Positions 56,042 through 64,000 of a stretch of 64,000 bases of DNA are shown here, one piece after another. The stretch is from Poriferisodalis sp965208555 (GTDB taxonomy: Bacteria; Actinomycetota; Acidimicrobiia; Acidimicrobiales; Poriferisodalaceae): contig NZ_OZ242342.1 in the NCBI RefSeq assembly GCF_965208555.1, positions 1,984,001 through 2,048,000 on the forward strand, in the 5' to 3' direction. A program made the position numbers and the translations under genes. Each line of letters begins with the position of its first letter. Positions within the stretch are counted from its first letter, which is position 1. The notes beneath the pieces were generated by a model. It ran no database searches, was not told the origin of the DNA, and saw only the letters and a list, made by a program, of their open reading frames with translations.

Positions 56042-56341
56042 CCGTTGCCCCCAAACGGCGGCGCGCCCGCCCCCCGACGGGCACGCGCCAACGACATTAC
56101 GCGTGTTCAGTGATGGTCGCCTGCGCTATCTCGCTGTCGTTCAGTTCCTTTCGGCTCGCCGATTCGAATCGCCGACCAGCGCAGCCGATACGACTCATCG
56201 ATCGGAAGAACTGCTCAGCTGGCCTGCATGTGTAGTTCGACACATGTGTATGTTTCGCGTGTTGTGTTGACCCACATCTCTGATGCATCAATTGCCCAGC
56301 CGGCACCGAGATTCGCCGCGCCACGCCGCGCGGCGCGTCGT
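56042..56341. other. 300-nt leader/intergenic region before the second surface-protein gene
   Basis: This gap between the divergent SulP gene and the surface-protein gene has AT-richer segments at about 56210-56290, a palindrome ACACATGTGT (56240-56249) and a GC-rich GCGCGGCGCGT stretch near the start codon. No coding region is convincing. It should contain the promoter of the surface-protein gene, but no clear -35/-10 pair stands out. Confidence 0.4.
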
Positions 56342-56347
56342 ATGAGC

Positions 56348-56360
56348 GGGGGGGGGGGGG
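56348..56360 (+). repeat. G13 homopolymer, candidate phase-variation tract
   Basis: Thirteen consecutive G residues directly follow ATG-AGC (56342-56347). The large frame downstream has a stop (TGA at 56343-56345) before the tract and no ATG, GTG or TTG between the tract and GTG 56397, yet it encodes a signal-peptide n- and h-region there. With 12 or 15 G, ATG 56342 would read MSGGGG then QRCRRLLLAVAFVL into the protein. As written, ATG 56342 is out of frame and yields about 63 residues. Confidence 0.9.
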
Positions 56361-56396
56361 CAGCGATGTCGCCGGCTGCTTCTCGCCGTCGCCTTC

Positions 56397-59300
56397 GTGC
56401 TGTGCGGTGGAACAACCCTGTTGGCGGTTCCGCACGCGGGCGCTCAGTCTTCGGTACCTGGCGCCCCGGCAATCTCCTCGGCGTCGACGACGCTGACCTC
56501 GGTGACAGTCGCGTGGACGGCACCGTCGAGTAACGGCGGCTCGGCTGTCACCGCCTACGACCTACGCCATATCCGCAGTGATGCGACGGACAAGTCGGAC
56601 AGCCAGTGGACTGAGCAGCACGACATCTGGGAGACGGGCGGAGGCGCGCTGTCGTACACCCAGACCGGGCTGACGCCGTCGGTCGGCTACGACTTCCAAG
56701 TGCGCGCCGTCAACGCGAACGGAGACGGCACGTGGTCGGCGACCCAGACCGCCGCCACACCGACCCCGGCGATCTTCGGCACAGCGGCACTCTCGTATGC
56801 CGAGAATTCCGCCACGCGCGTGGGAACGTTCACCGTGACGGGCGCCGACCTCGAGGTGGATGAAATCACATGGGCGATCTCGGGTACGGACGCCAGCCAC
56901 TTCGACATCTCCACGCCGAAGGGGGCGCTGCGCCTGATCGACACCGCGGACACTGCGACTGGCCTGAAGCGTCCGAAGATGCCCGACTACGAGTCGCCCG
57001 ACGATGACGGCGCGGACCGGTCGTACTCGATCACCCTGACTGCAACGGTCGGCGGGGTCGACTCGACGCTGGCCGTGACCGTGACGGTGACCGACGTCGA
57101 CGAGCCGGGCGCCGTCGCTCTCTCGCCGGTGCGGCCCAAGGTCGGGACGGCAATCACCGCGACGCTGAGCGACCCCGACACCGTGAGCGGTTCGACCACT
57201 TGGGCATGGCAGCGCTCCAGCGGGCGCAACAACTGGACGACCATCTCGGGGGCGACCAGCGCCAGCTACACGCCGGTTGCGGCCGACTCGGGCCAGTACT
57301 TGCGCGCTAGGGCGACCTACACCGACGGGCACGGAGCGAACAAGACCGCCGAGACCACGGCGCACCACGTCGTGCTCGCCAGCGTTCTCACTGGCCTGAC
57401 GGCGAGCACCACCACCGACACCACGCTTGCCCTGACGCCCGGGTTCGAAGCGGACGTGCTGCACTACAAGATCAGCTGCGGCGACACGGACACCATGACC
57501 GTCACCCCGACAGCCGACACCGGCGTGCGGCTCGCGATCGACGGCACCCAGACCACCAGCGGCACGGCCGTCGACGTCTCCGTGACAAAGGACAGCGACG
57601 TCGTCGTGCGGGCGAGCGTCGCCGACGGCGGGTTCACCGACTACGTCGTGCACTGCGTGCAGGACTTCCTCGCCAACATGAGCGTGACCGAGGAGGTAAC
57701 CGACGGAGCTACGGAGGAGCTGATCTCGTGGGGGATGCGCAACTACGTGGTCATCATCGACCACCACGGCGTGCCCCGCTACCGGCGGGCCGTGGGTGCA
57801 TCCGCCGGAGACCCGCGGTTCTGGTTTCGCTTCGCTCGCGTCGGGGCGAACGGAGAATACCGCTACAGCTATGGGAACCGAGGAGCGGGCAGCCAAGCCA
57901 ATCCACCCGACGCCACTCACTTCATCCTGGACGAAGACTTCCAGCAGATCGCAACTGTGTCGCATGTTTCTCCGCTGACGAACACCGGCGTCCATGACTT
58001 CCGCGTTTTGCCCAACGGGAATTACCTGCTGATGTCGTATGAGGATCGGATCCGGCGCGACCTGTCCGCCTATGGGTATGGCCTGAGCAACTTTCCGCGC
58101 TTGCACGTTGACTGGCTATCCGGAACGCTGGCCTGGCACCAGGACTCTGGCATCCAGATTGTCAGCCCTTCGCGCCGTTCCGTGTTCTCCTGGAAGTCGT
58201 GGGGCAAGCTCCCCTACGAGGACTGCACACAGCACTGGGCCGACCGGTACGCCCACGTCAACATGGCGCACTACTTCGAAGGCACCATCACCGCCTCGTT
58301 CCGCGGCTGCTCGAAGGTGCTGGGCATCAACAGCAGCAACGGCAAGACCGAGTGGAGCATCGGGCGCACCAACCTGGAGCCGGGGGAGTGGGTCAGCCGC
58401 GGGCTCGGTCCCGAGCCGCTGACGATCATCGGCGACCCGGAAGGCGAGTTCTGCGGCCAGCACGGTGCGGAGTTGCATCTCGGCAACCGGCTCACCCTCT
58501 TCGACAACGGCGAGCACTGCGTGGTCGATCCCATCACCAGGGAGAGCACGCGCGAATCCGATCTCTACGCCCGCGCTGTGGAGTACGCACTCGACCTCGA
58601 CAATGGCGAGGCGGTCTTCCTCTGGGCCAAGGACCAGAACGACTCGAAGACGCTGCAAGGCACCCGCGGCGGGCATGTGGTCGTGCTCGACAACGGCGAC
58701 TGGCTCATCAGCTGGGCGCGGGAGCGGCAGGAGGATAAGGCGGGCTACGGCAACGTCGAGAAGGCGATCACGCAGGTCGACCCGAAGACCGGGACGCGCA
58801 AGCTTGCCTTCGACATTCCCAACCCGAGCGACACTTCCGTGCAGGCCAACATCCGCGCCGCAGCCATGCCCGCCTACGTGCTAGCCCCTCAGCCGGTAGC
58901 GCTCAGAGCGGCCGCGCCCGCCAGTGAGCGGACCTCGGTGTTCCACAAGGGCGATGACGACACGCCGCAGGTGCTGGTCACCTTCAACCGCCCCGTCGTC
59001 GACTTCGCGGCTGCGTCGCCCTCGCTGAGCGTCTCCGGCGGCACAATCACGGCGGTCAGCGCCCTGGTCGCGGACGGCGAGCCGGCCAATGCGTACCTGT
59101 TCACGCTCGATCCCGCCGGCGAAGGCGCGGTGACGCTGAGGCTGCTCGCCAACAAGGCGTGCGCCGATGGCGGCATCTGCGCCGCCGACGGGACCACCCT
59201 GAAGCAAGCGCTCACGGCCGTAGTCACCCCGGCGCCCCTGGTCTCGTTCCAGCAGGCCGCGTACAGCGTCAGGGAGGGCGCGTCGGGCTCGGTCGTGGTC

Positions 59301-61697
59301 CGGCTGAGCCGGGCACACCAGAGCGCCAGCGGCGTCACGATCCCCATCGTGCTCGATTCGGACGCGTCCAGCGCCTCGCAAGACGACTACGCGCCGGACT
59401 TCGCAACCGCGCAGAGCGTGACCTTCCAGCGCGGCGAGACCAGCAAGACGTTCAGGATCCAGGCCGCCACCGACACGCTGGTCGAAGGTGACGAGACCGT
59501 CGCGCTCGGCTTCGGCAGGCTGCCCGACGCCATCGGCACCGGTTCGATTTCCTCGACCACAGTCACGCTCGCAGACCGCACCACCGCGAGCTTCGACTTC
59601 AGCCGCGTCGACGGGGAGTTGGCAGAAGGTGCCAGCGCCTCGCTCTCCTTCGCGATCACCAACGGCGTCACGTTCGCCGAGAACGCGACGATCAATCTCA
59701 CGGTCGCCGGCAGCGCGACCGCCGGGAACGACTTCACCCTGGAGAACGCGAGCGGTTCGACGCTGTCGTCGCCGTACTCAGTGACCCTCTCCGCGGGTGA
59801 ATCGTCGACGAGCCTCACCATCCGGGCAACCGACGACAGCACTGCCGAGCCGACAAAGGAAACCGTCACGATCCGAGCGACGTTGGCACTCACGAACGCG
59901 AATCTCGGCAGCCGCACGGTCACGATTCCGCCGAGCGATGTCGCGAACGTGCCGGACGTGACGATTGCTGCGGGAACCTCCGTGACCGAAGGCGGCACGG
60001 CGTCATTCACGCTGGAACGCACCGGCGCCACCACAGCGGCGCTCACGGTTTCCGTGCGAGCGGTCGCCAGCGGGGCAGCCCTCAGCAGCAGCGCTCCCTC
60101 CAGCGTCACCTTCGTCGCCGGCAGCAGCACCGCCACGTTGAGCCTGCCGACGCGCGACGACACGGTCGTGCGGGACGCGGGCGGGCAGGTGACGGTGTAC
60201 CTGCTGGGCAGCATTTCCAATCCCCCCGCATATCTCACGACGCCGCAGAGCGGCGCGACTGTTGCCGTGAGCGACAACGACGTCGCCAACTTCACCCTCA
60301 CCGCTTCCGCGAACCGGTTGACCGAGGGCCAATCGCTCACGCTGACCGTCGATGCGGGCGGAGTGACCTTCCCGACAGCTCAGGAGATCGAACTACGGCT
60401 GGCTGGCACGGCTGAGCTGGGCACCGACTACCGAATCGGCGGCCAAAGTGGACCGTCGCCCCACCGCATTTCGCTGCCTCGGGGCCAGCGTTCGGCCCGG
60501 GTGTCCTTGACCGCTCTCTATGACGACGTCGCGGACAGTCCGGCAGACAACCCCGAGACGATCCAGATCAACGCCTACTACGACAACAACTGGATCGATT
60601 CGGCGGACATCGAGCTCGTTGACGGCACACGCCCGCAGGGGACTGGCCCGGTTGGCGGTGGTGGACCCTCTGGCGGTGGTGGCGGTGGTAGCGGCAGCGT
60701 CGGAGACGCTGGTGGCAGCTCGGGAGGATTCTGCGCGGACGGCAGCGTCGTCGTGGTGGCTAACGGCTGGAGCCCAGCCGACATCGGCGTGGCCTCAGTG
60801 CTTGCGGCGCGCACTCCCGATTCGGCGGTGCTCTATTCCCGTGCGGAAGCGCTGCCAGCAAGCATGGCTCGGTTTCTGCGCATCTGTGGCCCCGGCCGGG
60901 TCGTGCTGGTCGGCGGCCACCTCGCCCTTACTCGGGAGGTGCGGTCCGCGGCATCGTCGGCCGCGGACGAGGCGGATGTCGACCGCGTCAGCGGCGCGAC
61001 CCGTGTGGACACCGCGGCCACCGTGGCATGGCAGATCCTCGGAGATGCCGGATCGCCGACTGCAGCAACCGTGGTAGTGGCCAATGGCTGGAGCCCACCC
61101 GATATCGGCGTTGCCGCGTCGCTGGCGGCACGCATTCGCGACTCGGCGGTGCTGTACGTGTTGCCGGGAGGTGTGCCTGAGGCGACGCGAGCGCTGATCG
61201 CCGAATATCTCCCTGCGCGAATTCTGGTGGTTGGGGGTGCCAGCGCTGTCACACCCGAGGCCGTGAACTCTCTCGCCGCGTCCGCGCCCGGTGCATCCAT
61301 CGAGCGCATCACCGGTGCGGACCGCGCTGAGACAGCAGCCAACGCAGCGCGCCACGCCGCGACTGCTGCTGGCTCGTCGGCCTCCACGGTGGTGGTGGCC
61401 AATGGCTGGAGTCCGCCCGATATCGGTGCCGCGGCGTCGCTGGTGGCACGTGCTAGCGATTCGGCGGTGGCCTATGTGTCGCCGGGGGAGCTGCCGCTGG
61501 CGACGCGGGCGCTGGTTGCCGAACTGCGGCCGGCTCGCATCGTGATCGTAGGCGGCGCTGCCGCTGTCACCCCCGAGGTGGTCGCCGCTATCAGCGTTGC
61601 GTCGCCGGGAGCGAGAATTGAGCGCATCTCGGGTGCCGACCGGATTGCCACCGCTGAGCGCGTAGCTCGCCAAGTTCTGGAGGACTCCGAACCCTGA
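56397..61697 (+). CDS. Cell-wall-anchored giant surface protein: FN3, cadherin-like, ASST-like, Calx-beta, three CWB2 repeats
   Basis: The in-frame stretch from GTG 56397 is 1766 aa, but that start falls inside the signal peptide; the likely true start is ATG 56342 with a G12 or G15 tract. Domains in order: FN3 (about 20-122), cadherin-like (125-232), Ig-like (235-325), a cadherin-like beta module (326-420), an arylsulfotransferase-like beta-propeller (about 440-820; GVHDFRVLPNGNYLLMSYED, FCGQHGAELHLGNRLTLFDNG), Calx-beta-like repeats (about 940-1400), a Gly-rich linker, and three CWB2 repeats (1445-1766; ANGWSPxDIGxA, RITGADRxxTA) that bind the wall. It is likely an exported, wall-attached adhesin or enzyme. 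Confidence 0.88.
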   Translation: MLCGGTTLLAVPHAGAQSSVPGAPAISSASTTLTSVTVAWTAPSSNGGSAVTAYDLRHIRSDATDKSDSQWTEQHDIWETGGGALSYTQTGLTPSVGYDFQVRAVNANGDGTWSATQTAATPTPAIFGTAALSYAENSATRVGTFTVTGADLEVDEITWAISGTDASHFDISTPKGALRLIDTADTATGLKRPKMPDYESPDDDGADRSYSITLTATVGGVDSTLAVTVTVTDVDEPGAVALSPVRPKVGTAITATLSDPDTVSGSTTWAWQRSSGRNNWTTISGATSASYTPVAADSGQYLRARATYTDGHGANKTAETTAHHVVLASVLTGLTASTTTDTTLALTPGFEADVLHYKISCGDTDTMTVTPTADTGVRLAIDGTQTTSGTAVDVSVTKDSDVVVRASVADGGFTDYVVHCVQDFLANMSVTEEVTDGATEELISWGMRNYVVIIDHHGVPRYRRAVGASAGDPRFWFRFARVGANGEYRYSYGNRGAGSQANPPDATHFILDEDFQQIATVSHVSPLTNTGVHDFRVLPNGNYLLMSYEDRIRRDLSAYGYGLSNFPRLHVDWLSGTLAWHQDSGIQIVSPSRRSVFSWKSWGKLPYEDCTQHWADRYAHVNMAHYFEGTITASFRGCSKVLGINSSNGKTEWSIGRTNLEPGEWVSRGLGPEPLTIIGDPEGEFCGQHGAELHLGNRLTLFDNGEHCVVDPITRESTRESDLYARAVEYALDLDNGEAVFLWAKDQNDSKTLQGTRGGHVVVLDNGDWLISWARERQEDKAGYGNVEKAITQVDPKTGTRKLAFDIPNPSDTSVQANIRAAAMPAYVLAPQPVALRAAAPASERTSVFHKGDDDTPQVLVTFNRPVVDFAAASPSLSVSGGTITAVSALVADGEPANAYLFTLDPAGEGAVTLRLLANKACADGGICAADGTTLKQALTAVVTPAPLVSFQQAAYSVREGASGSVVVRLSRAHQSASGVTIPIVLDSDASSASQDDYAPDFATAQSVTFQRGETSKTFRIQAATDTLVEGDETVALGFGRLPDAIGTGSISSTTVTLADRTTASFDFSRVDGELAEGASASLSFAITNGVTFAENATINLTVAGSATAGNDFTLENASGSTLSSPYSVTLSAGESSTSLTIRATDDSTAEPTKETVTIRATLALTNANLGSRTVTIPPSDVANVPDVTIAAGTSVTEGGTASFTLERTGATTAALTVSVRAVASGAALSSSAPSSVTFVAGSSTATLSLPTRDDTVVRDAGGQVTVYLLGSISNPPAYLTTPQSGATVAVSDNDVANFTLTASANRLTEGQSLTLTVDAGGVTFPTAQEIELRLAGTAELGTDYRIGGQSGPSPHRISLPRGQRSARVSLTALYDDVADSPADNPETIQINAYYDNNWIDSADIELVDGTRPQGTGPVGGGGPSGGGGGGSGSVGDAGGSSGGFCADGSVVVVANGWSPADIGVASVLAARTPDSAVLYSRAEALPASMARFLRICGPGRVVLVGGHLALTREVRSAASSAADEADVDRVSGATRVDTAATVAWQILGDAGSPTAATVVVANGWSPPDIGVAASLAARIRDSAVLYVLPGGVPEATRALIAEYLPARILVVGGASAVTPEAVNSLAASAPGASIERITGADRAETAANAARHAATAAGSSASTVVVANGWSPPDIGAAASLVARASDSAVAYVSPGELPLATRALVAELRPARIVIVGGAAAVTPEVVAAISVASPGARIERISGADRIATAERVARQVLEDSEP

Positions 61698-61762
61698 GCT
61701 CGGCGATCTGGGTTTGCCGCCGACAGCGAGTCGTCCATCGGGCGCTGGCAGACGCTGAGCGC

Positions 61763-61768
61763 TAGGTT
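61763..61768 (+). promoter_or_regulatory. Candidate -10 element for the enoyl-CoA hydratase
   Basis: TAGGTT ends 8 nt before the ATG at 61777, with no ribosome-binding site between, again fitting a leaderless start. Confidence 0.4.
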
Positions 61769-61776
61769 GCCGCGGC

Positions 61777-62553
61777 ATGGGTGAGTTTTGTTATGCGGAG
61801 CGCGACGGGCACCTGTTCGTCGTCACGATCAACCGGCCGGAGCGGATGAATGCCTTGCACCCGCCCGGCAATGCCGAGATGTCGGACCTGTTCGACGAGT
61901 TCCAGAACGACCCGGACCTGTGGGTGGCGATTGTGACGGGGGAAGGCGATCGAGCCTTCTCGGCCGGAAATGACCTGCGGTACCAGGCCGAGGGCGGCGA
62001 CCGTTCGGCGATGCCGTCGTCGGGCTTTGGGGGTCTCACGTCGCGCTGGGATCTCGACAAGCCGGTCATCGCGGCCGTGAACGGCGTGGCGATGGGCGGC
62101 GGGTTCGAGATCGCGCTGGCCTGCGACATCATTGTGGCGTCCGAGAACGCGCTCCTGGCGCTGCCCGAGCCCAAGGTGGGTCTGGCAGCGCTGGCAGGCG
62201 GCGTGCATCGCCTGCCGCGCCACATCGGGTTGAAGCGAGCGATGAGCATGATGCTGACGGGTCGTCACGTGCCTGCCGCCGAGGCCAAGGAGATGGGCAT
62301 CGTCGCCGAAGTAGTCCCGCAGGGCGAGGCGCTGGCGTGCGCCCGCCGCTGGGCCGAGATGGTCCTCGAGTGCTCGCCGATGTCCATCCGGGCCACCAAG
62401 CAGGCCGCTATGCAGGGTCTCAACGAGGCCGGCGTCCGGGCTGCCCATGAAGGCCGCTACGAGGCGGTGCGGGCCATGAACGGCAGCGCCGACTTCATCG
62501 AGGGGCCGCGGGCGTTCTCAGAGAAGCGCCCGCCCCAGTGGCAGGGCCGCTGA
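61777..62553 (+). CDS. Enoyl-CoA hydratase/isomerase family protein
   Basis: This is a 258-aa crotonase-superfamily protein. The N-terminal VVTINRPERMNAL, the oxyanion-hole segments AFSAGNDL and NGVAMGGGFEIALACDIIVAS, and the C-terminal helix region are present. The glutamate positions of a classical hydratase appear only partly conserved (LALPEPKVGLAALAGGVHRLPR), so hydratase, isomerase or lyase activity is open. It probably acts in fatty-acid or amino-acid degradation and is convergent with the next gene. Confidence 0.88.
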   Translation: MGEFCYAERDGHLFVVTINRPERMNALHPPGNAEMSDLFDEFQNDPDLWVAIVTGEGDRAFSAGNDLRYQAEGGDRSAMPSSGFGGLTSRWDLDKPVIAAVNGVAMGGGFEIALACDIIVASENALLALPEPKVGLAALAGGVHRLPRHIGLKRAMSMMLTGRHVPAAEAKEMGIVAEVVPQGEALACARRWAEMVLECSPMSIRATKQAAMQGLNEAGVRAAHEGRYEAVRAMNGSADFIEGPRAFSEKRPPQWQGR

Positions 62554-62566
62554 GGCTTGTGCTGCC

Positions 62567-63952
62567 TTAGTCGGCGCCGGGGATCCAGCTGGTGCCGGCC
62601 AGCGGCACTTTCGCCATTGCCGCGGCTTCGACGGTGAGCGCCGCCAGGTCCTCTGGTTCCAGGTTCAGCACGTGCGACTTGCCGTTGGCGCGGGCCAGGA
62701 TCTGCGTCTCGATGCTGAGCACCTGCAGGTAGTTGGCCAGACGCCGCCCGGCCAGTACTGGGTCGAGCCGTGCTGACAGATCTGGGTCTTGGGTGGTGAT
62801 GCCAGCAGGATCGGTACCGGCCTGGAAGTCCTCCCAGAATCCTGCCGAGGTGCCCAGCTCGCGATAGTCGGCTTCGTAGGCAGGGTCGTTGTCGCCGATG
62901 GCGATCAGCGCAGCGGTGCCGATCGAGGCGGCGTCGGCGCCCAGCGCCAGGGCCTTCGCCACGTCGGCCCCCGAGCGGAAGCCGCCTGCCGCAATCAGCT
63001 TCACCTCGCGGCGGTGCACACCGAGCTCCCGCAAGGCCCGCACTGCCTCGGGAATCGCCGCGATCGTCGGGATGCCGACATGCTCGATGAACACGTCCTG
63101 AGTGGCGGCCGTGCCGCCCTGCATGCCGTCCACCACCACCGCGTCGGCGCCGGCCTTCACCGCCAGCGCGGTGTCGTAGTACGGGCGGGCGGCACCCACC
63201 TTCACGTAGATCGGCACCCGCCAGTCGGTGATCTCGCGCAGCTCGCCGATCTTGATCTCCAGATCGTCGGGACCGGTCCAATCCGGGTGGCGGCACGCCG
63301 AGCGCTGGTCGATCCCAGTCGGCAGCGTGCGCATCTCGGCCACCCGCTCGGTGATCTTCTGACCCAGCAGCATCCCGCCGCCGCCCGGCTTGGCCCCCTG
63401 GCCCACCACCACTTCGATGGCATCGGCCATCCGCAGATGGTCCGGGTTCATGCCGTAGCGAGAGGGCAGGTACTGATACACGAGCACCGAGGAGTGCTCG
63501 CGTTCCTCCATCGTCATGCCGCCGTCGCCGGTGGTGGTCGAGGTGCCGGCGGCCGATGCGCCCCGACCCAGCGCCTCCTTGGCCTGCGCCGACAGCGAGC
63601 CGAAGCTCATCCCGGCGATCGTGACGGGGATCTCCAGGCGCACCGGACGCTCGGCGCGGTCTTCGCCGATCACCACATCGGTGCCGCACGCCTCGCGGTA
63701 GCCCTCCAGCGGGTAGCGCGACATAGAGGCGCCCAGGAACACGAGGTCGTCCAGGGTGGGCAGGCGACGCTTGGCTCCCCAGCCGCGGATGCGGTAGATG
63801 CCGGTGTTGGCCGCCCGGCGGATCTCGGCGATCACGTTGCGGTCGAAGGTGTACGACTCGCGCAGGTGCCAGTTCTCGGGGTCATTCTCGGCGACTGGGT
63901 CGAGGCCGTCCCGCGGCGTTGCGCCCGATGCTCCGTTCGGTGTCGCGCTCAC
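62567..63952 (-). CDS. mgsC: FMN-binding glutamate-synthase-family protein (MgsC/GlxD-like)
   Basis: This is a 461-aa cytoplasmic protein matching the FMN/synthase domain of glutamate synthase, closest in layout to the third subunit of N-methylglutamate synthase (MgsC) and GlxD. Motifs seen are GMSFGSLSAQAKEALGRGA, TTTGDGGMT, VVVGQGAKPGGGGMLLGQK, GADAVVVDGMQGGTAA and GADAASIGTAALIAIG. The 3Fe-4S cysteine motif of GltB is replaced by TDPAGITTQDPDLSARLDP without Cys. The GTG start overlaps the stop of an upstream gene on the same strand (GTGA), so it is a downstream member of an operon that runs off the right edge. Substrate (glutamate or methylated amine) is inferred. Confidence 0.82.
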   Translation of the reverse strand: MSATPNGASGATPRDGLDPVAENDPENWHLRESYTFDRNVIAEIRRAANTGIYRIRGWGAKRRLPTLDDLVFLGASMSRYPLEGYREACGTDVVIGEDRAERPVRLEIPVTIAGMSFGSLSAQAKEALGRGASAAGTSTTTGDGGMTMEEREHSSVLVYQYLPSRYGMNPDHLRMADAIEVVVGQGAKPGGGGMLLGQKITERVAEMRTLPTGIDQRSACRHPDWTGPDDLEIKIGELREITDWRVPIYVKVGAARPYYDTALAVKAGADAVVVDGMQGGTAATQDVFIEHVGIPTIAAIPEAVRALRELGVHRREVKLIAAGGFRSGADVAKALALGADAASIGTAALIAIGDNDPAYEADYRELGTSAGFWEDFQAGTDPAGITTQDPDLSARLDPVLAGRRLANYLQVLSIETQILARANGKSHVLNLEPEDLAALTVEAAAMAKVPLAGTSWIPGAD

Positions 63953-64000
63953 TGGCCGTCACCGCCGGTCGCCTGTGCGGCCGCTTCCGCGGCGTCCACG
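63949..64000 (-). CDS. C-terminal end of a gene upstream of mgsC (partial)
   Basis: On the minus strand the last 17 codons of an open frame (ending DAAEAAAQATGGDGQ) stop with a TGA that overlaps the mgsC GTG by 2 nt. In mgs/glx-type operons this would be the GXGXG-domain subunit (MgsB/GlxC), but too little is present to identify it. Confidence 0.5.
   Translation of the reverse strand, partial: VDAAEAAAQATGGDGQ

Noticed and set aside
62457..63689. 410-codon open frame overlapping the mgsC-like gene on the same strand
   Set aside because: It is a shifted reading frame of the confirmed gene with Arg/Gly/Ala-biased noise.

Overview
The window is a GC-rich, gene-dense chromosomal segment with no phage, insertion-sequence or CRISPR signal. 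The gene content points to a high-GC actinobacterium, most plausibly class Acidimicrobiia. Pointers are a DUF222/HNH (13E12-type) nuclease, CWB2 cell-wall anchors, many start codons that lack a Shine-Dalgarno site but sit 6-9 nt after a TANNNT -10 element (leaderless style), and overlapping ATGA/GTGA operon junctions. The phytanoyl-CoA dioxygenase-like gene and the FN3/cadherin-like surface proteins would suit a marine or host-associated lifestyle. Both the taxonomy and the lifestyle are inference.

Layout. (1) 1-11972: nuoFGHIJKLMN, the 3' part of a complex I operon that enters from the left edge. (2) 12100-21978: a sugar-alcohol-type PTS island with a small HTH gene, a large two-Rossmann MDR dehydrogenase, a PfkB sugar-phosphate kinase, a membrane protein, enzyme I, a PRD regulator, mannitol-type EIIC, EIIB and EIIA as separate polypeptides, HPr and a 100-aa unknown. 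(3) 22007-33982: a second complex I operon, nuoABCDHIJKLMN, lacking nuoEFG, followed 15 nt later by a MidA/NDUFAF7-type methyltransferase whose known target arginine is conserved in NuoD. (4) 34048-37577: an HNH nuclease and a cobinamide-salvage pair (cbiZ with a one-base frameshift, and cbiB). (5) 37764-43126: a large secreted repeat protein preceded by a C14 tract. (6) 43335-56041: housekeeping and accessory metabolism: acetyl-CoA synthetase, a HAD phosphatase, reductases, an HtpX-like protease, a sterol-desaturase/NSDHL-like pair, YajQ, tRNA-Tyr, SDR, MaoC, PhyH, SRPBCC and a SulP transporter. (7) 56342-61697: a second giant surface protein with an arylsulfotransferase-like domain and three CWB2 repeats, with a G13 tract between its likely start codon and signal peptide. 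(8) 61763-64000: an enoyl-CoA hydratase and an FMN glutamate-synthase-like protein.

How it works together. The two nuo operons encode two HIJKLMN membrane arms, only one of them here with the NADH-input module. The PTS island is self-contained from phosphoenolpyruvate to phosphosugar. The most unusual feature is the pair of long homopolymers (C14 and G13), each in the 5' region of a giant secreted protein. At the G13 locus the reading frame as written is OFF, and removing one G restores a complete signal peptide. This is the pattern expected of slipped-strand phase variation of surface proteins, which I regard as the main candidate for an undescribed system in this window.
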